A stretch of 64,000 nt of DNA from Diphasiastrum complanatum (Eukaryota; Streptophyta; Lycopodiopsida; Lycopodiales; Lycopodiaceae). The translations under genes and the position numbers were made by a program. The notes below the pieces were generated by a model. That model was given only the letters and a program-made list of their open reading frames with translations. It was not told where the DNA came from and did not search any database. The stretch is taken from positions 27,566,922-27,630,921 of the forward strand of contig CM055102.1 of the NCBI GenBank assembly GCA_029204225.1. Reading direction: 5' to 3'. How positions within the stretch are numbered: position 1 is the first letter of the stretch; each line of letters begins with the position of its first letter. Below, in pieces: positions 1 through 10,990 of the stretch.

Positions 1-512
1 GTACAAATTGTAAAGTACATCAGACTACCGATCAGGTTTTGGTAGGGTATACCTTCCATCTTCTGTTTTTCTTTCTCTATTTTCGGGCAATCCTGCTTCG
101 TCAATTTGGCTCCAGCTATCATTGGTGTGGCTTTTTCTTTGTAGTCCATCATTCGATACTGCTTCAACACTTTTCTAGTGTACTCTGACTGACTCAAATG
201 CATTTCTCCTTTTATTCGATCTCTTTTGATCTCCAGCCCAAGGCATTTTGTTGCTTCTCCCAGATCTGTGATTTCATAATTTTCGGAAATATGCTTCTTC
301 GTGTCTTTGATTAGCATCACGAAGTTTCCTATCATAAGAGAATCATCCACGAAAATAGTCAGAATCACAAAATCTCTTCCTACTCTCTTTATATAGACAT
401 TACAATCTGGTTGTGTAGGATTGAAGTCTAGAGACTTCAGAAGACTGTCGAGCTTCTTGTACCAAGCTCGTAATGCCTACTTCAGACCATAAATGCATCT
501 CTGCAACCGACA
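1..512 (-). pseudogene. copia reverse transcriptase, C-terminal part (element A)
   Basis: The minus strand encodes the second half of a copia reverse transcriptase. The catalytic strand reads TIFVDDSLMIG (FVDD at 342-353, in place of the usual YVDD). It is followed by NYEITDLGEATKCLGLEI and then KGEMHLSQSEYTRKVLKQY, both typical of the copia palm and connection. Upstream, CIYGLK is followed by a TAG stop at 477-479, where relatives have glutamine, then ALRAWYKKLD. The frame joins exactly to the piece at 6514-6982 once the inserted element and one copy of its target duplication are removed. RNase H and the 3' LTR are off the left edge. Confidence 0.85.
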
Positions 513-517
513 GACAT
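513..517. repeat. target-site duplication GACAT, left copy
   Basis: GACAT abuts the first base of the nested LTR element. The second copy is at 6509-6513. Removing the element plus one copy restores the reverse transcriptase frame (QYVC followed by RLQRCIYGLK). Five bases is normal for copia and gypsy integrases. Confidence 0.9.
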
Positions 518-1037
518 TATAAGGGAAGCTCCCTAAGATCCCGCTTACAAGACAAAATACAATGAAAAATACACTATGGAGCAACCACCCAACCAAGTAG
601 AAGCAACCAATCAGCTCTAGAAGCTTCACCCCGAAGCCAAAGAACAAGAGGCATGAATGTAGAGTGAAACCCTAGCAATGAATCCATGATCACAATGAGG
701 AGTAAGGCGAGTTTGGCCTCTTCTTATAGAGCCATAAGCATCCTGGGCACATAGCCATGCATAGCCCTAAGTTCTCTATATATAGATTCACCTAGAATAG
801 AGTCCTATGCATGGACCAACTATTCATAGGATTGCTATTGATAACTTTACACATGCATACACTGTCTCATACCTTGTCTAAACTCCATTTAGTGTGTTCT
901 GGGCCTCACAAGGATATTAGTTACTTTCGGGTCACATCTAGTATGACGTGGCATAACTAACAGCTTGATTTATTGGAGTACCGTGTATCCAAGACTAGGA
1001 GTATACTGAATCCTACTTACTAGTCATGGACATAACA
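518..1037 (-). repeat. 3' LTR of element J (520 bp)
   Basis: On the minus strand it begins TGTTATGTCC (1037) and ends CCCTTATA (518). It matches 5989-6508 at the same length. A TATA-like run is at 777-784 (TATATATA). The facing copy has TATACATA there, one of the C/T differences between the LTRs. Confidence 0.92.
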
Positions 1038-1052
1038 TTCTTCCCTCCTTAA
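1038..1052 (-). promoter_or_regulatory. polypurine tract of element J
   Basis: The minus strand reads AAGGAGGGAAGAA immediately before the 3' LTR start TGTTATG, the expected position and composition of the plus-strand primer. Confidence 0.8.
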
Positions 1053-4000
1053 ATTGCTTCTATCCTTAGAAACTTTCTAAACAGGAAAGAATAACAGGAA
1101 CAGTTCTTTTAACTTTAAATATCAACCTAGAAAATCATTATCCTTAGTCTAACTTTCACATCAAACAAGTACTCAGAGATAATCCTATTCCGAGTGATCA
1201 TCTCTGCACTATTGGAGTACAACTTAGGTTTGAAAAAGTACACTAAGCGATAAATTTTCATCTGGGATCATCCACAAACTCTGGCAGATAATTCATAAGC
1301 TTTCAAGTACAAATATCCTTAGAATTTAATTACAAGATATCATAATTCATTTAACTAGAATCTCAAAGAGAATCATTAAGATATAGAATGACTAAAACTC
1401 AACTCTGAGTATCCCAGATACTCTTTTGAGTTAAATGCTCCTATTTTTAGCACCAAATGCAAAAAAAAAATAGCCTTCTTTCATCTTAATAGACTTGTCT
1501 GTCTCCTAAGTTAACTGGAGATCCAATTCAATGAAGAACTATACTCAAGCATCTGCAGACCATAAACTGTAGTAGAATAGCATCCACTAGACACAAATAA
1601 GATAACTTATTTTGTGAGAATATCTGTGAGATCCATAGGTCCTCAAATATAACACTGGAGTAGAGAGATTTAAAAATACTGATTCGAATTCTTACCCAAA
1701 TAATAGATCAAGAATTTATCATCACACTTAAGAATCATTACAATTTCTTATAATCCTCTGACAACAATTAAGTATGTATTTATGATTCGTCAACCATAAA
1801 TATTTAGATTCATATGATTCGTCAATCATAATTTCCTGAAATCCAAATCATACTTAATCATTTACAGGATACTAGAGTATATGTCTAACATAACCCAGAA
1901 AAAGTAAGAGTCATTCCAAAATCTTTCCATTAAGAAAATATTGGATTTGGGAATACTTTCTACCAGGATTCTTAAACTGAAGTGCAAGATTCAAGATCTA
2001 TAAACAACTGGTAATTAAAGACTGAACGCATACCAAAATGACAATCATCTTCAACTACAAAAATTTTAGATTACAATCCAGAATCACATCTAGATATCCA
2101 AAGTCCTGCTAAATATCAATTTAGTTGTTATTCTTGGATCCATTATGATTCGTTATCCATTTGATCTCTCTCGGATACAATCACTAATGAGCTGAGTCTA
2201 TTCCTTAACTAAGGAATACTCTATCCCAAGAATACTGTATATCCAATGCACACAATTTTTAACTGATGAACCAAAATGATTCACTAATCATGCGTCTTAC
2301 AAGCAATATAATTCAAAAACCATCAGTTCTTGGTGAATCCACATCACACTGATCATTTTACCAATTAACTTCATCTTGGAGTAATCAACTACTCAAGTTA
2401 ATTGCCAATGATTCAGAAATCTTAAATGTCTTGGTGAAGAATTCAATTATACTAGTATAACACCACATTTAGATCCTTACCCAAATCATTTATAAGTTAA
2501 TCCATAAATCTTCTATACAAAGATTTGTTAACTCTGCAAGTATCTATCAAAACAATACTTGATCATATGTTCATGTTCACCGACTAGGTTAAGTGCACCA
2601 AATAACTCTAGTAACCAAGAATACACAGTAGATTCATACAAGATTAATCATGCACATATGTGAATAATCTCACTATGACCCAGTACATAAACACATTCTT
2701 ATCACGTAGATTCCTCCAGAACCCACATATGTTACTCACATATCTCACTGAGATCTTGTAACTCATCTACAAAATATTTTCTATCTACAAAATATTTTCT
2801 ATTTCTCATGAGTAAATAACATATCCGAAAAATCTCTGAGATGAATAAAATTCACTCTCAACAGTTTTCCAATCCCACTTACTTCTAATTACATAGCTTC
2901 TCCCACTGATTAACCCCTCTCTGATCCTAGTACTTAAACTAAGATTAGGTTGATCCAATATAGAACTCTCAGACTTAAATTCTAATCAAACTTACTTCTA
3001 TTCCAATCAAAACAGAATTAGTAACCTTTGACCTTTTACTGTACTACTTTAGATAATGATTCAAATCTCAAACTTGTTCCAGATTGTTCACACAATCTTT
3101 TGAGAATTTCTCTTATTCGAAAAGTTCCAATTAGGCATCTTACTCTGAATCTATCCGAAATTTCTTTCAGATCCAATCTCATTTCTATACCCTAGCTGGT
3201 TCTCTTCCGAAAACTATGCAACCAACAGATTTATAAATAGAATTTTATTCCACCACTTCACCCCTCCTTTTAAAGAAATTATAAATTTCAATAAAAGTTA
3301 ACTGGAAAGATGATATATGAAAATATCTAAATCCAAGAAAAGTCAGTAAGAAGTGCTTCCACTAAAGGATTCACCATATTACACACATGACTTTTCCTTC
3401 AAATATTTTCACTCTGAGTGATAGAAACTACTATTCCATCGAAATCCGTTTATGCAACAGAGATATTTTAGGCTTAAGAAATTGAAACAATTTAACCTTA
3501 GAATTTATTTGAATTCCAAGTCTATTCACACAAGTAGTAATTTATATGACATAGCAGTCTTTTAGAAGAATAACTTCATGTTGGAAAGAATCATATAAAT
3601 CAGTCTGATATCCTATATTCGAAAAATTACTAAGAAGTAAAGGATTAATTAAGAAAGCGAGAAATAGATTTGAGGGCCTCTGATTTTGTAATAATGAGAT
3701 ACCATATTAGGATCTAGATTAAACCTCAAAATTACTCAAAATACCCCACATTTGATCGAAAGGTTTTTTTCTTTCCCATATCGCGACTAGGTACTAAAAC
3801 ACACCATTGATCACCAGATCTTTACAGTCCTAGAATTTCCTTTCCAAAATTACTGACGTCCCATACCATCAGCTTTTCCTTCCAAAAAATCCTTGACCAC
3901 CTTATCTGATATTCTAGAGATCCACGGATCATCTCATTGTCCTACAATCACTATAAGAAATTATCTCTTGTTTCCTAACACTGGAGAATCCATTTTATTT

Positions 4001-5975
4001 GGATGACTGGCTCCTATCAGATGGATATCCATAATCTACATCTGATAATGTGACTTAGACAAAAGAATTAACATGGTTCACTATTACACTCTGAACCTTT
4101 CTGGTTATTGATAAGCTTCGAAAGCCTCCTGATGCATTAAAAAAAGGAACAAGCTTTTGTCAACTAATAGATCCAATGTAATCCACGTATCAGATTCCAC
4201 TTCTAAACCTCACAATTGACATCCAAAACTGTAGATAACTCAATGGTTACAAAGATATCAGTTACAAATTCATCTGAATGAATTCTAACCAGGAAATTAA
4301 TAACCAGTATTAAGCAATTATTTATAGGGATTACCAAAATCCTAACTCAAAATACATTTTCCGATCGCACTTACTACCTCTGATGTCCACTCTTCTTCCC
4401 TCCTTAGAATTTTCAGTTCCCTGAAAGTCTAATTCAGCTAAGGTACCAAGAAGACGTAACGGCATTAGTAAATGTTTAAAAAAAAAATTAATTACTATAG
4501 GAAAAAGTCCAAAATAATTTCATTTCTGTCCTATACCTGGGTTGAATATAATTCACCATAGGATTTTACTGGAAATGAAATCCGTTATGTAATTCCTATT
4601 ATTACAAATTTTCAATAAAGTTTGACTGTTTTTTCTTTTTATTGACTGGTTTTGCATTACTCCGTTAATATTGACAAAACCTATCCAAACATAGAATATG
4701 AAATTTCATGAATGGAAATCCTACCAATAGGATTTCAGTAATTCTTGAATCGTATCTTGTCAGATTTACTGACTAGATAAATAATACTATTGTCACTCAT
4801 CCAATCTAGTCATTTCATATTGTTTGACGATTTTAATCAAATTTAACGAGTATCTTGCACAAACGTTTACTTGACTGATTTCTATCGATCAACATCGATT
4901 AGAAAACTTATCAGACAAGTAGCTGATTTCCAATTATCAAATGGAAATTCAACAAAAGAGAAAAAAAAAAAAAAATCAAATTTTAACTTTCAATCTGGGA
5001 GTTCAATTCCAAAGTTAAAAAATGACAGCACACCATCAATTAGACTTCCATAAAGCATTCATACTGATCCTAAGATGCAGTATAGGCTGAGAACGAAGAT
5101 TTCTTGATTTGTAGAAGTCAAAATAGCTTCCAACTTGATGGAGATGGTGCATAAGCCACCGGCCATCAATTCACAGGTCTGATAGCTTGCTGGTAAGGTA
5201 CAAAGGAATGCTAATCATGCTTATGAATTTGGAGAGATCCAGCCCCCAAAAATCACCAAAAATGGTCATTTTTTGAACTTTTTTAACTTCCTACAAGTCC
5301 AATTGCTGGAATTCTTGGCTCTAACTTCAGGGAAAGCTTCAAAAGACTTTGGTCCACCTCTTTACAAGCTCTACATGGTGTTTTACAGCCACCTACTATC
5401 CAACTTTATAAAAAGTTGAAACAAACAAAAATGATGATTTTTGGCTATTTCCGATTTTTTCATCACCATAAAGTGAAAATCCATGACATACAACTCTTTC
5501 TCTAACATATAAAAATCAATTTACAGAATTACAACCATCTAATTGATCTGATCTTGCTAGATTTTGGTTCTTACTATCTATTTTGTGCCAAAAAGCATGA
5601 AAAACCAAGCAATTTTGACCAAAACATAGCCTAGAATAAAAAATCATTGGAGAGAACAGGCATGCATCATTAATTTCATCATTAATGAACTCTAAAACAA
5701 AGTACACTTGTTGAAAAATTCAGACCAACCAAAGATTTGATCTACACAAGAAAAAGTTCCAAAAAAGCATCACAAATTGGACTTCAAGGACAATTCTCCA
5801 TAAAACCAAAAGAATCCCAAGAGTAATGGATCTTAGCAACATGCAAATTGAAACTGAGATAGTACACCCACTTGCACCAATTGCTATCCACCTTGGAAGA
5901 AAATTCCCATGGATCCAATCCAAAATTTCGACGAAAGGTAGCCCTTCTCCATGTTCTCCAATCTTCGTAAGCCTT
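1053..5975 (-). other. internal region of element J, no coding sequence seen
   Basis: About 4.9 kb of A+T-rich DNA with no long ORF on either strand. Zinc-knuckle, DSG, integrase and YVDD signatures were looked for and not found. The part nearest the primer site (roughly 5040-5975) matches 36890-37858 on the opposite strand, including conserved non-coding stretches. The rest has no counterpart in the window. ORFs at 4871-5053, 5516-5707 and 5720-6118 look like chance openings; the last runs into the LTR. Confidence 0.75.
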
Positions 5976-5987
5976 GCTCTGATACCA
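5976..5987 (-). promoter_or_regulatory. primer-binding site of element J
   Basis: The minus strand reads TGGTATCAGAGC, complementary to the 3' end of plant initiator-Met tRNA, one base inside the 5' LTR. Extension from here would start minus-strand synthesis. Confidence 0.88.
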
Positions 5988-5988
5988 C

Positions 5989-6508
5989 TATAAGGGAAGC
6001 TCCCTAAGATCCTGCTTACAAGACAAAACACAATGGAAAACACACTATGGAGCAACCACCCAACCAAGTAGAAGCAACCAATCAACTCTAGAAGCTTCAC
6101 CCCCAAGCCAAAGAACAAGAGGCATGAATGTAGAGTGAAACCCTGGCAATGAATCCATGATCACAATGAAGAGTAGGGCGAGTTCGGCCTCTTCTTATAG
6201 AGCCATAAGCATCCTGGGCACATAGCCATGCATAGCCCTAAGTTCCCTATACATAGATTCACCTAAAATAGAGTCCTATGCATGGACCAACTATTCATAG
6301 GATTGCTATTGATAACTCTACACATGCATACACTGTCTCATACCTTGTCTAAACTCCATTTAGTGTGTTCTGGGCCTCACAAGGATATTAGTTACTTTCG
6401 GGTCACATCCAGTATGACGTGGCATAACTAACAACTTGATTTACTGGAGTACCATGTATCCAAGACTAGGAGTATACTGAATCCTACTTACTGGTCATGG
6501 ACATAACA
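5989..6508 (-). repeat. 5' LTR of element J (520 bp)
   Basis: Same length and ends as 518-1037 (minus strand: starts TGTTATGTCC at 6508, ends CCCTTATA at 5989). It is followed by the GACAT duplication at 6509-6513. Confidence 0.92.
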
Positions 6509-6513
6509 GACAT
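6509..6513. repeat. target-site duplication GACAT, right copy
   Basis: Second copy of the GACAT at 513-517, abutting the TG end of the nested element. Confidence 0.9.
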
Positions 6514-6982
6514 ATTGTCGATTATCGGGGTTTTCAAATCCTTCAGGCTGCTTCATGAAGATTTCTTCTTCTAGATCTCCGTGGAGAAAGGCTGTCTTTA
6601 CATCAATCTGGTGAATTTCCAGATTGTATTCTATAGCGTATGCAAGGAGCCGTCGAATGCTTGTCTTCTTGACCATTGGCGAATACTTGTCGAAATAATC
6701 GACTCCGTACCTTTGTATATAGCCCTTTGCGACAAGCCTTGCCTTGTAGCGTCCAACAATGCCATTTGATTTCATTTTTCTTTTGTATACCCACTTGTAG
6801 TTGATGATCTTTTTATTTTCGGGCAGTGGCTTTAGTCTCCATGCCTCGTTTCACCTCATTGATTGGATCTCCTCTGACATTGCCTGCTTCCAAAATTCTC
6901 CCTCTGGACTCTGGACAACTTCTAGATATGTAGTTGGCTCTTCGGTGAAGCTGCAGTACTCGAATTCTGTGTCTTCGCTCCA
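6514..6982 (-). pseudogene. copia reverse transcriptase, N-terminal part (element A)
   Basis: The minus strand carries the start of the reverse transcriptase: [33 protein letters not shown], then QIDVKTAFLHGDLEEEIF and MKQPEGFENPDNRQYVC, breaking off at the nested element and resuming at 512. The fingers and first catalytic aspartate (VDVKTAF-type) are present. Upstream (about 6815-6982) is the acidic linker between integrase and RT, with a stop in ARK-stop-K. Confidence 0.87.
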
Positions 6983-7567
6983 CTAAAGATTGTCAGTGTA
7001 TCGATTTGGAGGTCTTCTTTGTCTTGTTGACCTTCTGGGTTCGATTCGTCGTTGCTCGAATGTTTCTGATTCATGGGGTTGATCTTCGTCTTCCTGCTGC
7101 TCTGGAGTCTGGGGATCAACATTCTGATTTGATGCTTCTCCTCGATCTCCCTCTTGTATTGGCAGCAGTGTGAAAATTTCATGGTCTTTTTCATCCTTTA
7201 GTCTAGGGAATGTGGACTCATCGAACTTCACATCTCTACTCGAAACGACCTTCTTCGTGGTTGGATTGTAGAGCCTGTACACTTGTGATCTGTTCGAGTA
7301 TCCGACCATGATTGTTTGCTCTGATTTTTCATCGAGCTTGTTTCTTTTTCCTTTTGAAATGTGCTTGTATGCTGCACATCCGAATACACGTATGTATGAT
7401 AGATCAGGCTTTGTACCTGTCCACATTTCGTATGGTGTCTTGTTTTCCAAGGCTGTCGTTGTTGATCTGTTCTGTAGGTGTATTGCTGCAGCTATTGCCT
7501 CAGTCCAAAATTGGCTTGGCAATCGAGTCTGTGCCATCATGCATCTGGCTCCTTCGACTAGCGTCAT
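6983..7567 (-). pseudogene. copia integrase C-terminal part and linker (element A)
   Basis: An open stretch of 194 codons begins in the end of the integrase core (VEGARCMMAQTRLPSQFWTEAI, after the catalytic glutamate). It continues through the conserved YEMWTGTKPDLSYIRVFGC and the GYSNRSQVYRLYNP module, and ends in a glutamate/arginine-rich linker (RRSTRQRRPPNRY). Such linkers separate integrase from RT in copia polyproteins. Confidence 0.87.
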
Positions 7568-8190
7568 GTTTCTCTTTTCTGCGACACCATTATATTCGGG
7601 TGTGTACGCAGGAGTGAATTGATGTTCTATCCCCTGTTCTTGGCAGAATTCAGAATATTCTTTGCTCTTGTACTCACCTCCATTATCAGATCTGATGATC
7701 TGAATCTTCTTTGAGGAGTGTCGCTATGCAAATACCGCGAACTTTTTGAAAGAGTCAAACAATTCATTTTTTTTTTCAAGTAGTAGATCGTTGTCATCCG
7801 GCTGTAATCATCAATGAACGTCAGGAAATACCTCGATCCTAAGAGCGAATCCACTTTCATCAGTCCATAGACATCTGAGTGGACGAGCTTAAGAACTTCT
7901 TTGGCTCTTCTTCCCTCATGTGTGAATGGATTCCGATGTTGTTTGCCTTTCTGAAAGGCTTTGCAAAACTCGGTATCGGATTTGAATATCTTCAGACCTA
8001 TGACTATGTCTTTCTTGCACATGTCATACAGGCTCCTCATGTTCAGATGATACATTCTTCTCTGCCAGAGCTGATCTTCATTTTCTGATGCATTTAATAT
8101 GCTATTAAAATTGCTGATTATCTTGGCTTGGTAGAGATTTCCTTATTTGCATCAAACTCTCTTCTCCATTTCATTGTTTTTAGTCGTCTT
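7568..8190 (-). pseudogene. copia GAG-pre-integrase and integrase core (element A)
   Basis: The minus strand encodes MYHLNMRSLYDMCKKD (pre-integrase zinc region; relatives read HRRMYHLNMRS), KGKQHRNPFTHE, LVHSDVYGLMKVDSLLGSRY and FLTFIDDYSR, with the first integrase aspartate in HSDV. Frameshifts follow near a T-run at about 7770 and around 7680-7730, so the second and third acidic residues fall in other frames. The region ends at about 8190, where the inverted block starts. Confidence 0.8.
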
Positions 8191-8288
8191 GATTGCTAGA
8201 ATGATTTATGTTCTGCGATCTGTAGTTGCATGCCTAGGATCTTGAAAGCTTTCACAAAAAAAAATAAACGAAAAGAATCTGAGCGATA
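8190..8288 (+). repeat. inverted 3' portion of the element A LTR
   Basis: Reading rightwards, TTGATTGCTAGAAT and TATGTTCTGCGATC match the portion of the element C LTR next to its primer site (24385-24540, minus strand), at about 100 bp instead of 155. It directly precedes a primer site, so it is the R-U5 side of an LTR cut from the rest of its LTR at 9602-10079. Confidence 0.7.
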
Positions 8289-8300
8289 TGGTATCAGAGC
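8289..8300 (+). promoter_or_regulatory. primer-binding site in the inverted block
   Basis: TGGTATCAGAGC, a full 12-base initiator-Met match, 54 bp before the gag start. Confidence 0.8.
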
Positions 8301-8353
8301 TCTGAGGTTATCACTGCATGATATCTGAACAGTGATTCTCTAGGCAACATAAT

Positions 8354-9600
8354 ATGGCTACAACGATCCAAACGAGAATAACCATCAGTCTTGATGGCGG
8401 AAACTACAGAGTATGGAAATTCAAAATCAAAACGCTTCTGAAGGGTGAAGGCATCTGGTCGGTGACCGACGAACTCACAGAGGTGCAGCCTCTAGAGGGA
8501 GACCCAAGGAGAGTTGAGTGGATCAGAAAGGATGAGCATGCAATGGCGATCATCGTTTCATTCATCAATGAAGAACCACTCATGCAGATTGAAGACTGTG
8601 AAAGCAGCCATGCAGCATGGGAAAGACTAAAGCAGAAGTATGAAGTGAGGACTGTCGCTTCAGTGATGCATCTTCACAATCAGCTGCAATCCATACGATG
8701 AGATAGCAACCAATTGAATCAGCATGTTGATAAGATCATAACGATCTTCGCTCAACTCGCTGCATCAGGTCAGGAACATTGGGTCCCAACACCACAACAG
8801 CTGATGTACTTCATTCATGAAATCTCTACATGCGTCCCATCAGCCGTTGAGAATGCTCATACTGAGTCTACCAGATCTGACATTCGACAAAGCAATCAGT
8901 CTTGTCGCTGATGAGAGACTGATGAGGGACAAAGGAGAAGCAGTGATCGGGAGAAAGCTCTTTTCACAAAAAGAAAGAAGAAGAACAAGAACAAGCCCAG
9001 ATTCGACAAGACAAAGTCTTCGAGCAGAGGCAATGACAACTAACAATCTTCTTCCTGTGATCATTGTCACAAGCCAGGACACACAACCAATAAATGCTGG
9101 TTCAATCCAACGATACCTTGCATGCACTGGAAAAAGAAGGGGCACTCTGCATACGATTGCAGATTCAACCCAAAAAGGAAAAACAAAGCTGACAAAGCAA
9201 ATATTGCAGAGTCATCCAAGGATGCAGACAAAGGTGATGAAGCTTTCACAATACTCGATGAAACTTCAACAAGCTACACTGAACAAGACTACAATGTAGT
9301 CATTGATTCAAGAGCAACCTCACACATCACCTGCAACAAAAGAATCTTGATCGACTTCAGAGAACCTGAAAACAACAGAGCAGTGATTCTAGGTGATGGG
9401 AGCTGACACGATGTCAAGGGCATTGGGACTCTACAGTTGCGAACACTGTCAGGTCAAGCAGAGCTGCCAGGAGCACTCTACGTACCTTCATTGAGAAAAG
9501 ATCTGTTATCAGTCTCCAAGATGGCAGATCTTGGAATTCGAGTTCTATTCGATGGCAATACATGCCGAATGATCGAGAAAACAACAAATAAACTGTTGAT
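8354..9600 (+). pseudogene. copia gag and protease (inverted block of element A)
   Basis: The start ATG is at 8354 (MATTIQTRITISLDGGNYRVW), a UBN2-type copia gag with KTLLKGEGIWSVTDE, ESSHAAWERLKQKYEV and LHNQLQSIR, then a TGA at 8700 and frameshifts. Two zinc knuckles follow: CDHCHKPGHTTNKC (9056 onward, intact) and CMHWKKKGHSAYDC, whose second cysteine has become tryptophan. The protease site reads VIDSRATSHIT, with DSG changed to DSR. The block ends at CRMIEKTTNKLL, where LTR sequence in the opposite sense begins. Relatives continue from there into the pre-integrase region, found here on the other strand below 8190. Confidence 0.85.
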
Positions 9601-10079
9601 TGTATTATCAGTTTTTGAGTTTTGGACCGAGATGATCAGTGTCTCGCTCGTTGGCGCTCAACTCAATTGCTGTGTTCTGCTCCTTGGCAGACTTTCATGC
9701 ACAACTATTTTCATTTTTCTATCTTTTTCTATTCTGTTCTGTCTCTTTTTTTTCCTTCTATGTTTGCATTGATCTAAAATTGTGTTTATATCTTCAACGT
9801 GTGGAGTTTACAAGATAGCTAAACAAATAATTACAAGAGTAGTCAACGCTAATCAACTAGTTAGTTATTTTCCGTTATTGCTAACTCTTTCAGCTGAACG
9901 TGAAGTACAAGACACCACGCCTGTCGAGCTGCCAGCTGGCAGCGCGAATTATTTTCCTTCGTTTTCTTTTCGTTTCGTTTCGTGTCTTTTGGTTTTCGAG
10001 ATATGTTTGACTTTCGCGAATCGTTCGCCCTTTGACCTTCGCTTCTTGACAAAGTTGCATTAGTTCACAATTTCTGACA
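9601..10079 (-). repeat. 5' portion of the element A 5' LTR
   Basis: On the minus strand the LTR begins TGTCAGAAATTGTG at 10079. It matches 24581-25170 of element C (shared blocks include the GTGTCTCGCTCGTTGG and GCAGACTTTCATGCACAAC regions, plus strand). It stops at about 9602; its remaining portion is at 8190-8288 in the other orientation. Confidence 0.78.
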
Positions 10080-10908
10080 CTTCTTGAGATGGATAGCTAT
10101 TGGTGAATATGATCCTTCTTGCTAGGTTTGAGTTTGAAGAGTTACATTGATTGCTAGATCAAAGTATCAAGGACCTTGATATCCACATAATTGTGACCTC
10201 CCTTCTAGATAGCTATTTGCATCAAGTTGGTGTTAGATTGGGATCTCCATACTCTTTGAGCATGAGCTTAGATAAGGTTTTCCTTGCGTGAAAGTGAGGA
10301 AGAAGGTGAAATAAGCCATAAATGGAAGGTTAGTCCAAAGCACCAAGCAAGAAAGCTATGGATTGGATAAAAAACACATAAGATTGAGGTCTTAGATATA
10401 TTGTACATAAGAGGAGACAACAAATTTTGCATTATGACATCTAAGAAGTAGGGGTTGAGATTCCCAACAAAGATGTGGACCACCATCTATACAATGAAGG
10501 CAACATCAACTATGACACCTGCCACATTATAAATTTGGGATAAAAACTGAGGACAGTGTGAAAACTAGATCATGTAAGTAGTAAAACATAAGTCGGGTCA
10601 ATTGCCACCAAAACAATGCATTTGGTACACCTTGCACCAAAAGAAGCGCTCTTCATGAAAGTAAATTAGAGTTTATACATTTTTTTATTGAGAAGTGCCA
10701 TGACAATAGGGCTCCTGGAGTGATACAATGTGATTAGAAGACATAAAACCATGTAAAGTTAAGATAGTTGGAAAAAAAAGCTAGTTAAGATTGAAAGTGG
10801 GCAAGACCCATTTGCAGCATACAAAAGAAAGGTCCCCACTATATAAGGATACATCTTATTCACTTGCTCATAGAGAGATCAAAAGTTCTCTCCAAGTGTA
10901 AGTGTATC
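10080..10908. other. no feature recognised
   Basis: About 0.8 kb right of element A with no convincing ORF, repeat or RNA gene. It may be unrecognised transposon debris. Confidence 0.5.
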
Positions 10909-10909
10909 T

Positions 10910-10986
<77 letters not shown>
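10909..10986. repeat. compound (TG)n(AG)n microsatellite
   Basis: About 25 bp of TG repeats run into about 53 bp of AG repeats. The apparent ORFs across it (VCVCV/ERERER) are artefacts of the dinucleotide repeats. Confidence 0.95.

Positions 10987-10990
<4 letters not shown>

Larger units (their letters stand above)
518..6508 (-). mobile_element. element J: non-coding LTR retrotransposon (LARD-like)
   Basis: A complete insertion of 5,991 bp with two 520-bp LTRs, a 5-bp target duplication, an initiator-Met primer site and a polypurine tract, oriented on the minus strand. The internal 4.9 kb encodes no recognisable gag or pol on either strand. The only ORFs above 60 codons are short and unlike retroelement proteins, so it must be mobilised in trans. 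The ends are TG...TA instead of TG...CA. The two LTRs differ at about 20 of 520 positions by eye, nearly all transitions, so the insertion is moderately old. A relative begins at 36363. The class (large retrotransposon derivative) is inferred from structure; the autonomous partner is not known. Confidence 0.88.
1..10079 (-). mobile_element. Ty1/copia element A, interrupted and internally inverted
   Basis: Reading the minus strand from right to left gives the first part of a 5' LTR (10079 to about 9602), then a block in the opposite orientation (about 8190-9605: end of the LTR, primer site, gag, protease), then integrase and reverse transcriptase (about 8190 down to 6514, resuming 512 to 1). 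The pieces fit together: the inverted block stops in the same protease-integrase linker where the minus-strand part begins, and its LTR piece is the part missing from 9602-10079. Comparison with the undisturbed relative at 22815-25170 supports this. The 3' LTR lies left of the window. A second element (518-6508) is inserted in the RT. Stops and frameshifts throughout show it is dead. Confidence 0.8.

Noticed and set aside
5720-6118. 132-codon minus-strand ORF, also mirrored at 36797-37093
   Set aside because: Crosses the LTR and leader of elements J and I; conserved because both copies share the repeat, with frame breaks between them.
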